From contig OZ007569.1 of assembly GCA_963931925.1 (NCBI GenBank), positions 62,388,042 through 62,452,041 on the forward strand: a DNA stretch of 64,000 bases. Direction: 5' to 3'. The DNA is from Onchidella celtica (taxonomy: Eukaryota; Mollusca; Gastropoda; Systellommatophora; Onchidiidae). Position 1 is the stretch's first letter; each line of letters opens with the position of its first letter. The notes under the pieces are model-generated. The model was not told the DNA's origin, ran no database searches, and was given only the letters and a program-made list of their open reading frames with translations. Position numbers and translations under genes: made by a program. Of this stretch, positions 48,701-62,227 are shown one piece after another.

Positions 48701-50890
48701 ATGACTGGCAAGAGGGATCAACTATACCTTCTATATTTATACTTTCTTGGTAGCATCATTCTGTCCTGCTCATCATTTTCAGTGCAATATATTCTTGAAG
48801 GATAAATCAGATGCGTAACTGTTTCAGTACACCTGTGGCCAGATCATTTTTGTAATTAGACATGACAGATCTACTTGTTCTGGTTTGATGTAATTTTTTT
48901 GTCTAAGCCACGAGGATAAACAAATGTAATTGATTTAGTATTCTTTTATAATGGATTCTTTTATAATGCCATCAACAAAATTTTCCTTTCTATCATCATT
49001 TGGCATGGTTGTGTCATCAGTAATAAGATCTGCGAAATGTTCATAGCCATTGATACTGCTTTTTTTTTATCTCAGATCTTTTTGTATGCATTTTAAATTT
49101 TTCATACATTGTAATTGAGAGCTGTTGGCAAAAAGAAAATGATATGTATATGGTAGTTTTGGATTACATTTCTGGAGGCTGAAGTAGTTGCTGGAGTTCA
49201 CCTGGCAACCTGAAAAGAAATACAAATACATCCACATGAGTGTTTGTTACCATCTGGGCATATATTGTGGTTGTATGCATCCTTCAGCTTGATGATTATT
49301 AGCAACATGACATTGTTAATTTTTCTGAAAAATGTGTATCTCTTGCATTCTTTGCAAACTGTTAATGTGAGTTGTGGATTGGAAAAAATCTCAAATTTGT
49401 ATTGTCCCGGTTTGTTGGAAAATAATGTCTGTAATATTTTCAGTTTCATTGTTGGCAACCCTAATAGAATAAAATTCTTAGAAAGCCATTTTAGTGAAAC
49501 AGTAGAAACTGGTCATTTTATTTTCATTATTTTTTCACAACTTTCTTTCAGTAGTTCATTATGATAGCATATGAGTCATGTGAAATATCTATTGATCACC
49601 GTCACAATCAGTTCGTTATGTTTTATTATGTCAATTCCCTGGGTGACCCAAACATCACCGAGAATTTCCTAAGTTTCTTTTTCGTAAATTTTTATTTTTA
49701 TCATAAGACGGACAAGAGAAATTAAAGGTGAGAAACAGACCAGAGAATAACTCCCACTTTTAGTAATATATGTAGTACAATGATGGTCACTGTATGTCCC
49801 TTCATGAATTATTTCTGTTTTTATAATGAGTATTGGTCCCCCCTTCTTACTTTTATATTGATTTTATATGCATTTGACTGAAGTTTGTAAACAATTTTTT
49901 TTTAAATAAACAAGTCTTTCATGAACATTTCATCAGCACTACACAAAATATGAAATAAACCATTACAACATATGATACTACAACATTGTTGTGCTTTTTC
50001 TTCGGTATTAACGTAATTTTAATTCTCCTCACAGTTTCTGCCTTATTCTCCCTTGCTTTTTTATTGAGACTTGACCGTGTGTGTGTGGCTGCTGTTGGAA
50101 AAACAGGAACAAATTTGTACAGAATTGTGCTCGTTTGTTTTTCTAAGATTTCTTCTGTATCGAATACTTCATATAGCTGTCTTCTTATCAGCAGCTTCCG
50201 AAAACCTGTGCATGAACTTGGCAAATCGTGCACGACTGCACACTGGCGCCACCGAAGGACACAAAAATAATATACCTGCAAAGAGCGTGAAATCTCCAGT
50301 GGAGGCCTTAGCTTTCAGAGCTAGAACACAATTGGTGCGCATACAGGCAATACATAATATAGGGCCTATTATACACATTATTATTGCTCTGCAAGACTAA
50401 GAAACGCCCGGTCAAAGAGGGCACATACAACACAAGCTTTGGTCGTAGCAGGGCATGGACTAAAAGTGAGTGTGAGCAAAGCAAAAAAAAAAAAAATGTT
50501 TCCCGCATGTTCAAATTTCCAGATGCTTTTGCACCACCACGCAATTTTTTTGTTTTTGTCACACCTCCTCCTGCACTCTATGCTGTTCTTTCTCTTAGCT
50601 TTTTGTTTTCTATAATGGGAAGATACAAATTCACATCATCAACATCAATCTGGCCTCTTCGTTTTTTTGTTTTTTTTAGTTTGGTGTTGTCGACTTGCCA
50701 GCATGACCTCTAATTGAAAGGGAAAAAATGTAACTATCATTTTCACAATGATCTCAGTCACGTCACGGAGAAAGCCGTGCGTGTCTTTGGGTTTTTGTTT
50801 CGTCTCAACCTTTCGTGTTTTACAAATAGTGAAGGGAGATAACCGTATGCATAATTTAAGCCTACCTACCACCTTCTCCAACTAAACAAT
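45720..50890. other. 3' flank of bZIP gene and intergenic DNA
   Basis: No further exon supported. AATAAA signals occur at about 45924, 47169 and 49907, so the 3'UTR could be short or up to about 4 kb long. Nothing else recognisable. Confidence 0.4.
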
Positions 50891-51096
50891 GATGATCATT
50901 GCACGGCTCGGACTCGAGCATTTCACTTATACGGTTCCTTACAGAATATTTGCCATGTGTGAGGCAAATAAGGTAAAAGGATTGAAGTCTTCTGGCCAGA
51001 TTAGTTGTTTCATTTGGTTGTACTTATTACTGACCGGAAGAAAATTGAAAGCGCATCGTTCGTCTACACAACACAAGAATCAGTAGACGAGTAGTG

Positions 51097-51360
51097 GATC
51101 TAGTATTTCTAGTCTAGATCTAGATCTAGATTCTAGGTCTATTCTACATTTAGACTTAGTTAGAGCTAGATCTAGTATTTTTCATAGAGGACCACATGAT
51201 GTCCTTTTTTCGTGCATACTTATTGACCTCCAGTGGGAGACTAAACTCATGGCATGTAGATCTAGTTAGTTATTCAGAAGAAAGGCAAGTCGTCTTGGGC
51301 TCGAAAACAGTAAACTGGAACTATCAAAGTTAAAGGTCTAGACTCTAGATCTAGCCTACA
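51097..51360. repeat. CTAG/TCTAGATC-rich cluster
   Basis: TCTAGATCTAGATCTAGATT and further TCTAGA, GATCTAG and CTAGAC words, as in the two clusters within the interlocked gene pair but here in intergenic DNA. Confidence 0.7.
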
Positions 51361-51399
51361 CATGATAATAAGTGCATCTGTAGTACAAGTACCAACAAA

Positions 51400-52900
51400 A
51401 TATGGTTCACGTGAGTATTATGTAGGCCTACTGCTCTGAGCATTTTGGTATGAAATCAGTAAAAATGTAGGTAGGGCCTATTCATTTAGACATAAGGTGC
51501 TGTTGTTTTGGTCATTTCAGTTTTGTTTTCCTTACATAATATAGATCTAGGTCTATATAATTATGACATTTCAAGTTTGAAAAGACAAGATCAGATGTCA
51601 CACTATTAAGGGCTAAATAGATTTTAAAATTTACATTATAAAGGTACACATTTTGCTGGTTTACAACATATCACTGAGTAGTGGCGAAATTGGTCATTTC
51701 TGCCAGCTCATCTGGATGTGAAATAATGACATCAAATTTGGGATTTATGATTTTAAAATGTCTAAAAACTTGCCCCTTTAATCTTTATGACCTGCAAAAT
51801 CACCAGATCCTATGCACCAGACTGCAATGGTTTAGATAATGTCAGTCCAGTGATTGCTTGTTTCGGCACATAAAGATGGCCAGAGGATGATGAAACGAAA
51901 GCCAAAGAAGGTAATATTTAACTAGAACTTGAAGTGATTTATATTAAATGGGCAAAGTATAAAGGCCAAAAAAATATATGTCATGGTGTACTTTTTGGGA
52001 GCTTATTGTTTTTTTAAACTTGTTTTCTAAACAGGCCCATTGTCTTTGTGTAGGAGCATGGACATTTTTTAATAGTGAGATATGAATATCAGTAAATTCC
52101 AACATATTTGCAGTGTGCTGACAACATGATTTCAGAAAACTAATCATATAGGATAGCAATACAGATTGGGCCGCGTTTTTGTGTTCCAAATTTGTACAGT
52201 CACATCCATTTGTGAAAGAATGATCATTAAAGCATATTTTGCAAGGTATAGATTTATAAATGATCGGCCAGTCTCCGCATTTTTGACAAAAACTTGAACA
52301 ACCACATACCCAACTGATTTAGTGGCTCACAAATATTTTCTTTGAGAAAACATGAGTTCTTGAAATAAAAGTATGTAAAACCCATTATTCAAAGTTAAAT
52401 CAAAGGCTCCTACGTGACTAGTTATGAAACAGTTTCCTTCAATCAAATTCACATGCCATATGATGCAAAATCTTTCTGACTTGAAAAATACAGTGGTTAC
52501 CAGCCATTTCATTGTTTCAATCCTTTATTTAGATGAGAGAAACTGAACCTTATTCTTACTTTTGTCATTGTACAGATTAGCCAACCTTTGGTTTTTTAAT
52601 TTTTATCCATGTGGCACCGGTCTGAGAAATGATTATAAAATAGTGGCATGATGATTAAATATCTTTTCTTATTCCAGCAGAAGTTTTTCTTTGTTTATCG
52701 TCAGACTATTTTTACATGTATACAATCTTTCAAAGATAACTTGACATCCTTGTTTATTATTTAAATCGTGGTTATTATAAGTCTGATCAATATGAACATT
52801 TCAGAGGTGCTAGATTATTCAGTATGAAAAAGAATTAACACATTGAATCAAAAGATTGGGCAAACGTTAATTTATTGTGGTACTAACTCACAGTTAACAG
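51400..52900. other. Gene-free region
   Basis: AT-rich intergenic DNA with no exon, RNA gene or repeat that I can support. Confidence 0.4.
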
Positions 52901-52919
52901 GGAGTCATAATATAAAGTC

Positions 52920-53929
52920 ACTAGTCTGGTAACGAGTGCGTCCGCCTCTTACATCGGCAACGATTAGACTGTATCAGTCCTGTAATTGCAGCTTGTGGGA
53001 TGTCATTCCATTCTTGGATGAGGGCGTATGCGACCTCATCTGGTTATGGTTTTCGTGCTGGTTTGGCAGGACGCTGATGGCACGGTCGAGAGTGTCCTAT
53101 AAATGTTCAATTGGATTGAGATCCGGCGATTGGACAGGCCATGGATTCAAAACATTGATGTTATGTGCTTATAGGAACTGGCGTGTGATTATGGCCCGAT
53201 GTATAGGTGCATTATCTTGCATTAATGTATTTCCTTGGTGTTGATTCTGGAAATAAGGAACAACGTGTGGCTGAAGAACTTGATTGATGAAGGACTGTGC
53301 TGCAAGATTACCACGAACAGGTACAAATGCAGTTATTCTTGTCCAAAGCATTACAGCATACACTGCCTCCTCCGAAATTCTTCGCTTGATGAATACATGG
53401 TGTGTGGTAATTTGTTCTCGTGTAGACTCTAATCTTGCCATCGTTTCACTCCAGCAGAAAATGTGGTTCACCGAAGAACATAACTCTTCTTCATGCATGG
53501 CAAGGCCATCTCACGTGAATGTTGGCCCAACAAAGTCTGTGTTGAATGTGACGATCTTGGAGTTTTGTGCGACGAACAGGACACCTTGCACGAATGTTGT
53601 CTTCTTTTAAAAGGCGTAAAATGGTGTTTACTGACACCAGACAAGCATTTGCCATTGCATTTAGTTCATTTGTTGTCTTTTGAGCTGTTTTGAAACCATT
53701 TCTTAAATGTCCAGTGCGAATAAATTCAACCTCTCTGTGAATTGCCACTCTTGGTTTGCTGGTCTACACCAGTCTTTTACAGTCTCAGTTGCTGCCAAAC
53801 GGTTTCTCGTATTGTATACTGCCTGTCTGCTGATGTTAAAGCTCCTAACTTCAACAGTAATACTAATAGGGGACCCGGCATAAGCATCCCAATAATCTGA
53901 TTTCTTTCATCTTGGCTTGGTTGCGGCAT
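52920..53929 (-). pseudogene. Decayed Tc1/mariner transposon
   Basis: Minus-strand pieces in several frames recover most of a Tc1-type transposase. They are: an N-terminal MPQPSQDERNQIIGML; a helix-turn-helix and linker region (HLRNGFKTAQ, VRRTKLQDRHIQHRLCWANI); VYAVMLWTRITAFVPVRGNL and LMQDNAPIHRA (second catalytic Asp); and SPDLNPIEHL (third catalytic acidic residue). At least four frameshifts or stops interrupt it, for example a stop after the PCHA segment near 53491 and after TRQFL near 53169, so it is inactive. Terminal inverted repeats were not recognised. Confidence 0.85.
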
Positions 53930-54346
53930 GTTTATCGTTATGAAAAGCACTAATTTAAACATGGCAAATTAAAGAAGTTGAGTCAACCTTTCCGCCTGTG
54001 CTTTTTGTTTGATTTTTTTTTTAAAGTAAAGTTTTAAAGGGAAGAGAATGGAAAAATCAAAATCACGTGACCTTGTAGCCCAAGACGACCAAAGGATCCT
54101 AAGTGGGAGTGAGTAAAATTCGTAAGCACATGGTTTTAATGTTCTCAACATGGTGTGAAAAATTCAACACAATGGATGATGTAGTTTTAATATTACAGAC
54201 TTTTAAAATGTGTCATGTTATTTTTGAAAGACTGTATATTGTCTTGATTATGCGTCATTTTCTATTGCAGCCATGTGCATATTTATTTTATTTTTTCTTT
54301 CATTCCTAGATTTTTATGCCTGGTGTTATACACTGATGCTGTCTCA

Positions 54347-57300
54347 ATGATGTTCCATTCATCCCACATTCATATGCCTAATCGGCACAGGCAGCGGTCA
54401 GCCTTGAGGACATTCTTTCCATCATCCTCTTTCAGCCCACCAGACGCAAAAGAGCCGTTGCGGCGGGGAATTTTATTCTCAAGTGTGGCCACTGTCCTGC
54501 TGTTGGTTGGAGCAATACTGACTTGGCTTGGTATGGAAAGTATATTATTGTATTAAATTAAAGAAAATATAGAAAGAATTATATGCCCCAGTATGGTGTG
54601 CTAAATCACTTGTGCAGAATTTATCCAGTGATTACATTTTTTTTATTAGATAAGGTGAGATATAACTTCATTATCCTGTTGCCAGGAAATTTGTTGTCAC
54701 AGTGTCAGTAACAGTACAACTAAATACAATATTTAAGACCTGCATGTCTTTAAGGTATACCACCTACATGCACATTGCTCACACATTACCAACAAATAAG
54801 AACATTACTCTCTCACACACACACACTGTCAGAACAATCCATTAGGAAAACTAATTACTACATCAGGAAACACTACTGCTTCGAATTGGGGATGGCAAAA
54901 AAGATGGTCTATAGCACGCTCTGTTTGTTTTTAAATACAGTATTCGACCATTTCTTTGGGATTGGACTATCTGATTGAACAAGGAGTGGGAGCAATCTCT
55001 TAGAATTGATTTTAGTTTCTATTTGTACAAATGCATAAATAGCTCACCAAAGTTCACTTATTCACTGGTGGTTACAAAGGAAGCTTTTTTGGTAATAAGA
55101 GTTGTTAATTTTGTTCTTGTCGTGCTCCTTTGCATTTCCTCCCGAGGCTGTAATACAAAATAGAATGATACTTATATGGAGACATTTTTAATTATTTCCA
55201 AAATACAGTAGATGAAGAGCACCATAGCTAACCAGAATCAAATTGATAAGACATCATGAAACAAAAGACAGGAAAAGCTGTGGTAAATCTTACAATGTGT
55301 CAAAGGGCAAAGGGTACGAGATGAATATTTTTTCACATGTTCAGATTTTAACATTTTTTTTTTTTTTGCTCACCCCTGCATGTCCAAATATTAAGAGAAC
55401 ACATTTAAACATGTCCATAATGGATACTTCAGGCAAGAGTGAATAAAGATCAGTTTTCATGAGAACAAAACTTGGATTTGGTGAGGAGTTTTCTGGAGCA
55501 CTGTGCACAAAACTCAGTTGGTTTATTTAGTTTTTCTTTTTCTTTGTCATTCCTGACCGGCACTTCCATGATCATTATTTACTTTTCACCTTTTTGTTAC
55601 ATATTTTAATAGATGTATTGAATTTTTACTGTGAAACACAAACACTCGTTGGAACACTGTCACTCCCAGAACGCTGATGAACTGACAAAATTGTTTATAT
55701 TCTATTGATTTTCTGGACATGTAATTGCTGGGGGCCATTCTTTGACAAATTGGAAATGAAAACAATTATGTGGAATGGAATAGTTCTTTATATACTTAAA
55801 TCAAAGAAGAAAATATTTCACCAGCAAACCTATGCTTATAGAGATTTTGATATCTTGAAATAAATGGATACGCTGAGTGGCCTATCATTTCAAGATCTAT
55901 TTCAACTGTCATGTTATTCATTTCACAAAGGTGTGATGTTACTAAATCACCTGAAATTGGGATCTGTGGTAACAAATTACAAATTTTTATGTATAATGTC
56001 TCTTGACTACCTCATTTACACCCTAATCTGCAAAATGCTATTTATTAGGTTTCAATGATGTGTTTGGGGGCAAGATTTCCATGACTGGGCCTCTCCTTAT
56101 TGCTCTTGCACTTCTCATGTTGCTCCTGTCACTCCGCCAGTTTATGTTGGCTCGTAAAAGAAACAGGACATCAAATGGACCTTTACAGGTAAAAGCTAGA
56201 TCGTCACATTTTTTACACTTTTATGAATAGTTTTCCATGCATGAGTTATGTACTAAGCGGGGCATTTCAACCTTGTCTCTGCATCATTCTGGGAAAACTC
56301 ATTTGTCTGAGGGAGAGGCTTGCAGTATATCTGGAAAAACCATGTGAGAAATGTACAGGTTTTCCCTTCATTTGTCATTCAGTCAGTTCTATCCGCTGCA
56401 TTCATAAATTTTTAGAAAAGGTGCTTTAGTGAACCAAAACTTATTTATTACTATTGTGTTTTTATGGGCATCAAGGCCATGATGATCAATTTGTCTCTGC
56501 TGAAATAGTTTTGGAGTTTTGCAGTAACTGAAATAAGCAGCAGGAAAATAGCAAATACCTGAAAAAGAACACTGAGAGCAAAACTATACTACTATACTTT
56601 AATTATAAAACATTAAGAGAACATCTGTCTTTGTTAGTTGTAAGACTATCTCTTAAAAGCTGGAGGATGTAGAGCCCTCCGACAATGCTTTCCATTCTCT
56701 TCTGTCTGTTGTTTTCCTCATCCATGTTATTCCTCCTCTCTTTATGATGTCGTCCTTCCATCTTCTTCCTGGTCGTCCTCTTGTTCTTCTTCCTGTCCTT
56801 GGCTGCCATTCAGTGCAGCGTTTTGTCATTCATCCTCCCCATGTGTCTGGCCCGATTCCACTTTTTGTTGTAGCATGAATTCCACTATGTCTTTTAGTTT
56901 TGTTTGATTCTGTCTTGGGGGATTCTATCTTGCAGTGTGATGTTTAGATATTTTACATTAAATAATTTTTTTTTAAAAAGAAAAAAAGGTTCCTAGTCCT
57001 ATCAGTTTGTCCTGCTGCTTCTGCTGAAAATGGAAATGTAATTTTATTACTTAGTCCCAATTTTGAATGATAAAATGATTCAGTGACACAAACATGTTCT
57101 ACCTGAGAGATCATGACTTAAACCCCGCAGTGATTTTCTATGTAAGTCTAACAAAACTGTAAACTTGGGGACAGTCATCTTTGTATAATTTACATTTCAC
57201 AAAGTGGAGGACAGTATCCAACCCCTTTGATGTTAAACTGGTCATTTTTTGTCCCAACTTAGAGTTAAGAGACACTTTCTTGTGTCCATCATTTGAAAAG

Positions 57301-60300
57301 CTGATGTGTTCTACTTATGTCATAATTTAGCGATTAAGTCAAATCCAAGACATCAAAAATAATAATTGAAAAGCAGGCTAAGTCAGAGGATCATTAGGTA
57401 ACAAGCATGTGCGAGTGTCTTTGATTAAGCAAAGTTACATATTGATGGACATGAGCACAAATGGCCTAACTCAGAAAGTTCACAATGAAATGGAAACAGA
57501 AGACCTTATTTTGCATCATGTGTAAAATTAATTAACCACAGATCACTACTTTTAATTTTTTAGCTACTTAAAGAAACACTTGAATCAAATTGTCTTATTT
57601 AAATTTCCCTGTAAGTTGACCTTTGAAATTTCTAATCCTGGATCATTTGTGCCTGAGGCCATTGATATTTTGGACTGAAAAGTGTGATGTGCATTCCAAT
57701 CCTGTATGAACACATGTCCGTCATTGACTAACTTGGAATAATGCTAGAAGACAGCCTTACTATTTACTGCTGCCTTTGTCTTGCTGCACAGATGGAAACT
57801 ATGGGCACTGGAGGTGTCACAGCGGTAGTAGTAGACCATGATGATGGTAATGGAGCTGCCACTATAGTGGTTGAAACATGGGACGATGAAGAACCAAACG
57901 AGGAACACAGAAGGTGAGAAATACTCCATAGGTTAAAATGGGATACGCTGTGAGTGTGTATATATTGCATAATGATGATTCCATTTGTTGGGTACAGTAG
58001 TGCGTTCCTGAGAATGACAAGATTCTAACACACTTTCATCAGTTTCGGAGAAACTAATTCAAGTTCGAGTTTATTGTAGGCCTTGACGGCCAACTCAAAA
58101 TATACAGAAGAATCATGCAAACAAAATAGGAAGAAACATTAAAAACAGAAAGCATGGTTAATGATTGAAGTAGAGATATGACTTTTTTTCTGTTAGGTAA
58201 TACTAACAAATTATTTTGGCACTCAATGGAGAAGGCCTGTAGAAATAATGTGTAGTGTGGAACACAGCTCAGCCAAAAAGTGGAGATATGGCCTTGTCAT
58301 TTTATGGGGATGAATGGCTGAATAGTTCATTCTTGCCACAGGTTTGTCAGTGTGGAAGAGAAAACTAGAAATAATGTAGTAAACAGTTTGATGAGCAGTT
58401 TTTCTTTCGCTGTGACTAAATTTCAGCTTGGGCATACATTACTGTTTACAGACGGGTGTGTTAAAATACCAGTTCTAAAAACTGAGAGAAGCATATTATG
58501 AGCTGTGGTAAATAATGAATATATATAATGGTACGGATTTCTTGGGTATGAACGGGTTTTCCCACAATTTTTTGTCATTTTTCTTCAAATACATGTATTT
58601 ATTTTCACAGCTTGATATACAATAAGATTTTGCATTTGTATTTCATTTCGAGCTGAGTCTTAATTTTGGTATCAAAATAATATGCAACTAAAAGCAAATG
58701 TAGAAATGTTACCTTCTTAGACATGACTTACAAAGGAAAAATTATAAAGACAGGAGAGAAATAGAGGAAAATAAACCTGCAAAAAAAATAAAATTTCATT
58801 CACATTTGTTTGAAAGGGGGACGAAAATCATAAAGAGGATAGAGACATTTTACTTTTCTTTTAATTTATATCAAAATACTTCCTGATTGTGGAGAAAGTG
58901 AAGCTACTGCAGATATGAAAGTATTATCAGTATGACAGGCTGGAGGTAAATGTCAGATGATTTTACAGTGTAAGAGAAAAGTGCAGTGCAAGCATCAAAA
59001 GATAAATGCTTTGGGTTTAAAGATTTCCTTTTTTTGTTCTTGCTTCACCCTTTCTTCATTTCAAGTGTATCAAAGTATGGATTTGCATTTCAGGACCAAC
59101 TATGAACTGGCACCTCCATCTTACACAGATATTGCACATAGCTGCAGTAGTAATTGTCCCAGTTTCATCAGCCATGAGGACCACAATGAAGCTCCACCTA
59201 CTTATGAGGAGACTTGTGGTGGAGAGCTTTACCATTACAACAGTGAGTCCAGTCTGACGAATGGAGGTTCTCGTCGATGTTCTTCCCAGCTGGAGGGATC
59301 GCTCTCATCATGTAGAACTAGCCAGCAGGGACAAGGAATTTTCCTCAGTGAAACAGGTAGTATCAGATCCTCCAACACACTCTGTCCAAGGACTAACTTT
59401 TCCCCTGGACCATTTGGAAGGAATCAGATAACAGGAGCCACTGTGGATGCCTGTCTCCCAACAGTCCAGCCAGCTATCGAAATGACTGCCAACAGTAACA
59501 TTGCTCAGTGTGCCTCCCCGTCTGATTCAGGATTGGATAACAATAGAGTACATTCCATATCTCTTGTTCAGTCAGGACCAGCAGGTCCTGACAGTAGCAT
59601 CCAGTCAAATGACAATACAGTCAAACCGCCTGATTGGTCTCGGAGATCATTTTCATCCATCCCTTCGTATACCTGCCTTCTGAGTGCGTCTGGGGAAGTT
59701 TCAGCTGAAGTGTTTGATACAACATCATATATTGAGGAGCTGATGCCTACTTTAGAGGCTGAAGGGAAACACAAAGCCCCAAATTCTCAAGACTTTTTAA
59801 TGGGCACCTCAAACATTCCAACACGTTCACACTCTATGTCGTCAATGAGTACCATACGACAGGGCGTACCCTACAACACATGCCCTCCATTGCACCTGAA
59901 CCCTCTTAATCCATCTCCACCTGGATTGCCAAACCAACCTGTATATGATCAGCAGTCCGCATGTGCTTCACTCTCTGTGTGCAACAATAGTAGTACTAGT
60001 CAAATATCTAAATCCCCGTCTTTCCCCTCTCAGGCATCAGGCCTAACACGAGGGAGTAACTCAAATCCAGATGACCTATTAGCAACACAGCCATCAGATG
60101 GAAGCGGGCAGGTTCCAATCCAACCCCAGCCAGCAAGTTCATTTTCAAGTATTCCAAAGCAAGAGAAAATAGTGAATTCTCAAGACATCAGCAAACAAGG
60201 TGGTTCACGGTCACCACAAGGGAGTAGTTCATTGAAATTGGGGCCAGGACCAATTGAGAGTAGTGGTCAGAGGACACTGTCACAAGACAGCACATCAAGT

Positions 60301-60345
60301 CAAGGCAAGCTACTTAATACCCAAGATATACAGGAAACTATTTAA
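54347..60345 (+). CDS. Two-pass membrane protein with PPxY motifs, TMEM51-like layout
   Basis: Four coding exons with GT/AG junctions and continuous frame: 54347-54530, 56049-56188, 57792-57913 and 59094-60345, giving 565 residues. An acceptor at about 54309 shows that a 5' non-coding exon probably exists. TM1 is about residues 41-61 and TM2 about 74-91, with a 12-residue loop between; the RQFMLARKRNR stretch after TM2 predicts a cytoplasmic C-terminus. Two PPxY motifs (PPSY 156-159, PPTY 183-186) would bind WW domains, for instance of NEDD4-type ligases. The rest is Ser/Pro/Gln-rich and disordered. Vertebrate TMEM51 has two TM segments, a basic stretch and tail PSYE/PPxY motifs in the same order, but the sequence match by eye is weak, so homology is tentative. 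The start could be Met1 or Met2. Confidence 0.75.
58048..58120 (+). repeat. Dispersed repeat family, copy 2
   Basis: TTCAAGTTCGAGTTTATTG, TAGGCC and GACGGCCAACTC stretches align with 38017-38085 at roughly 70% by eye. It lies in intron 3 of the membrane-protein gene. Confidence 0.5.
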
Positions 60346-62227
60346 ATGCCATATTAAGTTTTATGTGGTATAAGTCATAGGGACATGTTTTGGGGATAAA
60401 AAAAATATTTTAAAGAATCATAACTTTTTTTTCTAGCTTTCTCTTTATTGCCTGGAATGTGATATGTGATGAGCCAAAATGCACTGCAGATGTGGCCACT
60501 CATGTGTTCTTAAATTCTCCTATACTTGCAAATGTCATTTTTCAGGTGCTGTAAGTTTAATTTTTGCCACCATTGGGTCATTGGGGTCAAAAACTCTTTA
60601 TTATATATTGTGGATTTTCTATTGAAAATTTAAGATAAAAAGTAGAAACTAAAGAGATTGGGAATGTAAAATATACATGTTATGGATTATACCACATCAT
60701 ATAAACAGATTTGGCTTAAACATTTGATCTTCAATGTCATCTGCTCCTGGTGCACCAAAGCAGGTTGATATTGGGATCTCCATAGATACATAATATTATG
60801 TTATACAAGCATGATGTTGACAGGACTAGTTGACAGAATCTGGCGCCTACTTTCCATTACTTATTTTAACAATGTTATACTTTTGTACCATAATTGAACT
60901 TCTAGTCATAACGTTGTCTTTCATGTCACTTTTTTTTTTTTATATTGTAATCAATCATAGATTTTTCTTTGAATGTATCAGCAGGTTTAGAATGTTTCTG
61001 CACTACATCTTCATTGTAGAAAACGTGTGTTTCTGTAGAAATTCTATGTAAAGTTGAAGAAATGCCAATAGCGACATTTTTTGTAACCCCAGCAGTATTG
61101 GAGCTGACTTTAGAGTTTTTTGTTTGTCCACATGTAAAAGATTGAAAAGAGTTTCTCTGTCACTGTACAGGTATACACTTCAGTCAGTTCTGTCTCCATT
61201 TGCCCAGTAGGAGTCTCTTTAGAGTAATAATTTCCTACTGTTTTTGTTTTTTAAAGTAATATGATCTTGATGATTGTTTTTTTAATGTTATTATACTACT
61301 ATTACTAGATGAGATACCTGGCATTACCTGGGATAACTCTGTGCTCTCCCTGCTTCTCTGATTAAATACTGTCATGGGAGCCAACACCCACCCACCGCCT
61401 CAGTCCCATTTTGCACCCCTCCTCTTGTGCGTATCAGCTATCTATTATTATGTAGCTGAAGAAAGAAAGTACACTTTGGCCTAGTGGTAACAGTTTGTGA
61501 CAGTGTGTTGGAAGGCATGTCCACTCAGTGCAGGCATAAAATATTCAGAGAATCTATTTACAATTTTAGAAAGAAAGGAGGAATTTCACTGTATCAGACT
61601 TTGGGGTTTCTTTATTAAAATATATAAATTATATATTTAACCCACAACCAGCGCGCTACCTATAAAGCCTGCTGACCGGTCAGTGACCTTACTCACTGGG
61701 AATCTTATCTGGGTCGCACTGACCCTTCCCAGTGTGTGATTACCACATAACCGCTGTCCATGTGGTTTGGTTTGTATTTGATTGGTATGAAAACATTCGC
61801 TGCTATGCCTTATCTTGCTTGATAATGAATTAACCAGTGAAACCTCTGTCTCTAAGTCTCTAACCAATGATCTGACTTATGATACCAAACTGACAGCTGT
61901 GATTTTCGTGAGAACGATGCATGATAACCAGCCACTCCCCCAGATTGGCACATTAACTAGTGTGTGCATTTGGGGCAAAGGTCATTTCAGAGCTTGTTTC
62001 TGATTGGTTCTTAGATACCAACAGCTCTAGATGATGGTCAGCTTGTGAGAAAATGAGATAATATTGCAAATTTGTTGAGCAACAGTTCGCATGTCGATGT
62101 TACACCTTTTGATGGTGTGGGGAGAGCCTTTGAAAGCTTAGTCTTTGCGATTCCAACCAGTGGTGCACTGGTTAAAATGTCCTTGTCACAATGCCTTTGA
62201 TTTAGAAGAGGAGACGGTAGTTGCGTC
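60346..62227. other. 3' flank of membrane-protein gene
   Basis: AT-rich DNA likely to include the 3'UTR; no further exon supported. A Helitron-like end lies at 61305-61332 and is listed separately. Confidence 0.4.
61305..61332 (-). mobile_element. Helitron-like 3' terminus, related to the 30-kb pair
   Basis: On the minus strand CCCAGGTAATGCCAGG, TATCTCAT and CTAG (61308-61305) followed by T align with the 3' ends of the tandem pair at 29.5-30.4 kb, with C-to-T/G-to-A-type differences in the hairpin. The body would extend rightward; its 5' end was not located. Confidence 0.45.

Noticed and set aside
59568-59774. Minus-strand frame within the membrane-protein gene's last exon
   Set aside because: Shadow of the coding strand with no domain.
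61480-62227. SINE-like A-box words (TGGCCTAGTGG; GTGGTGCACTGGTTA)
   Set aside because: No convincing B box at the right distance; too short to call.
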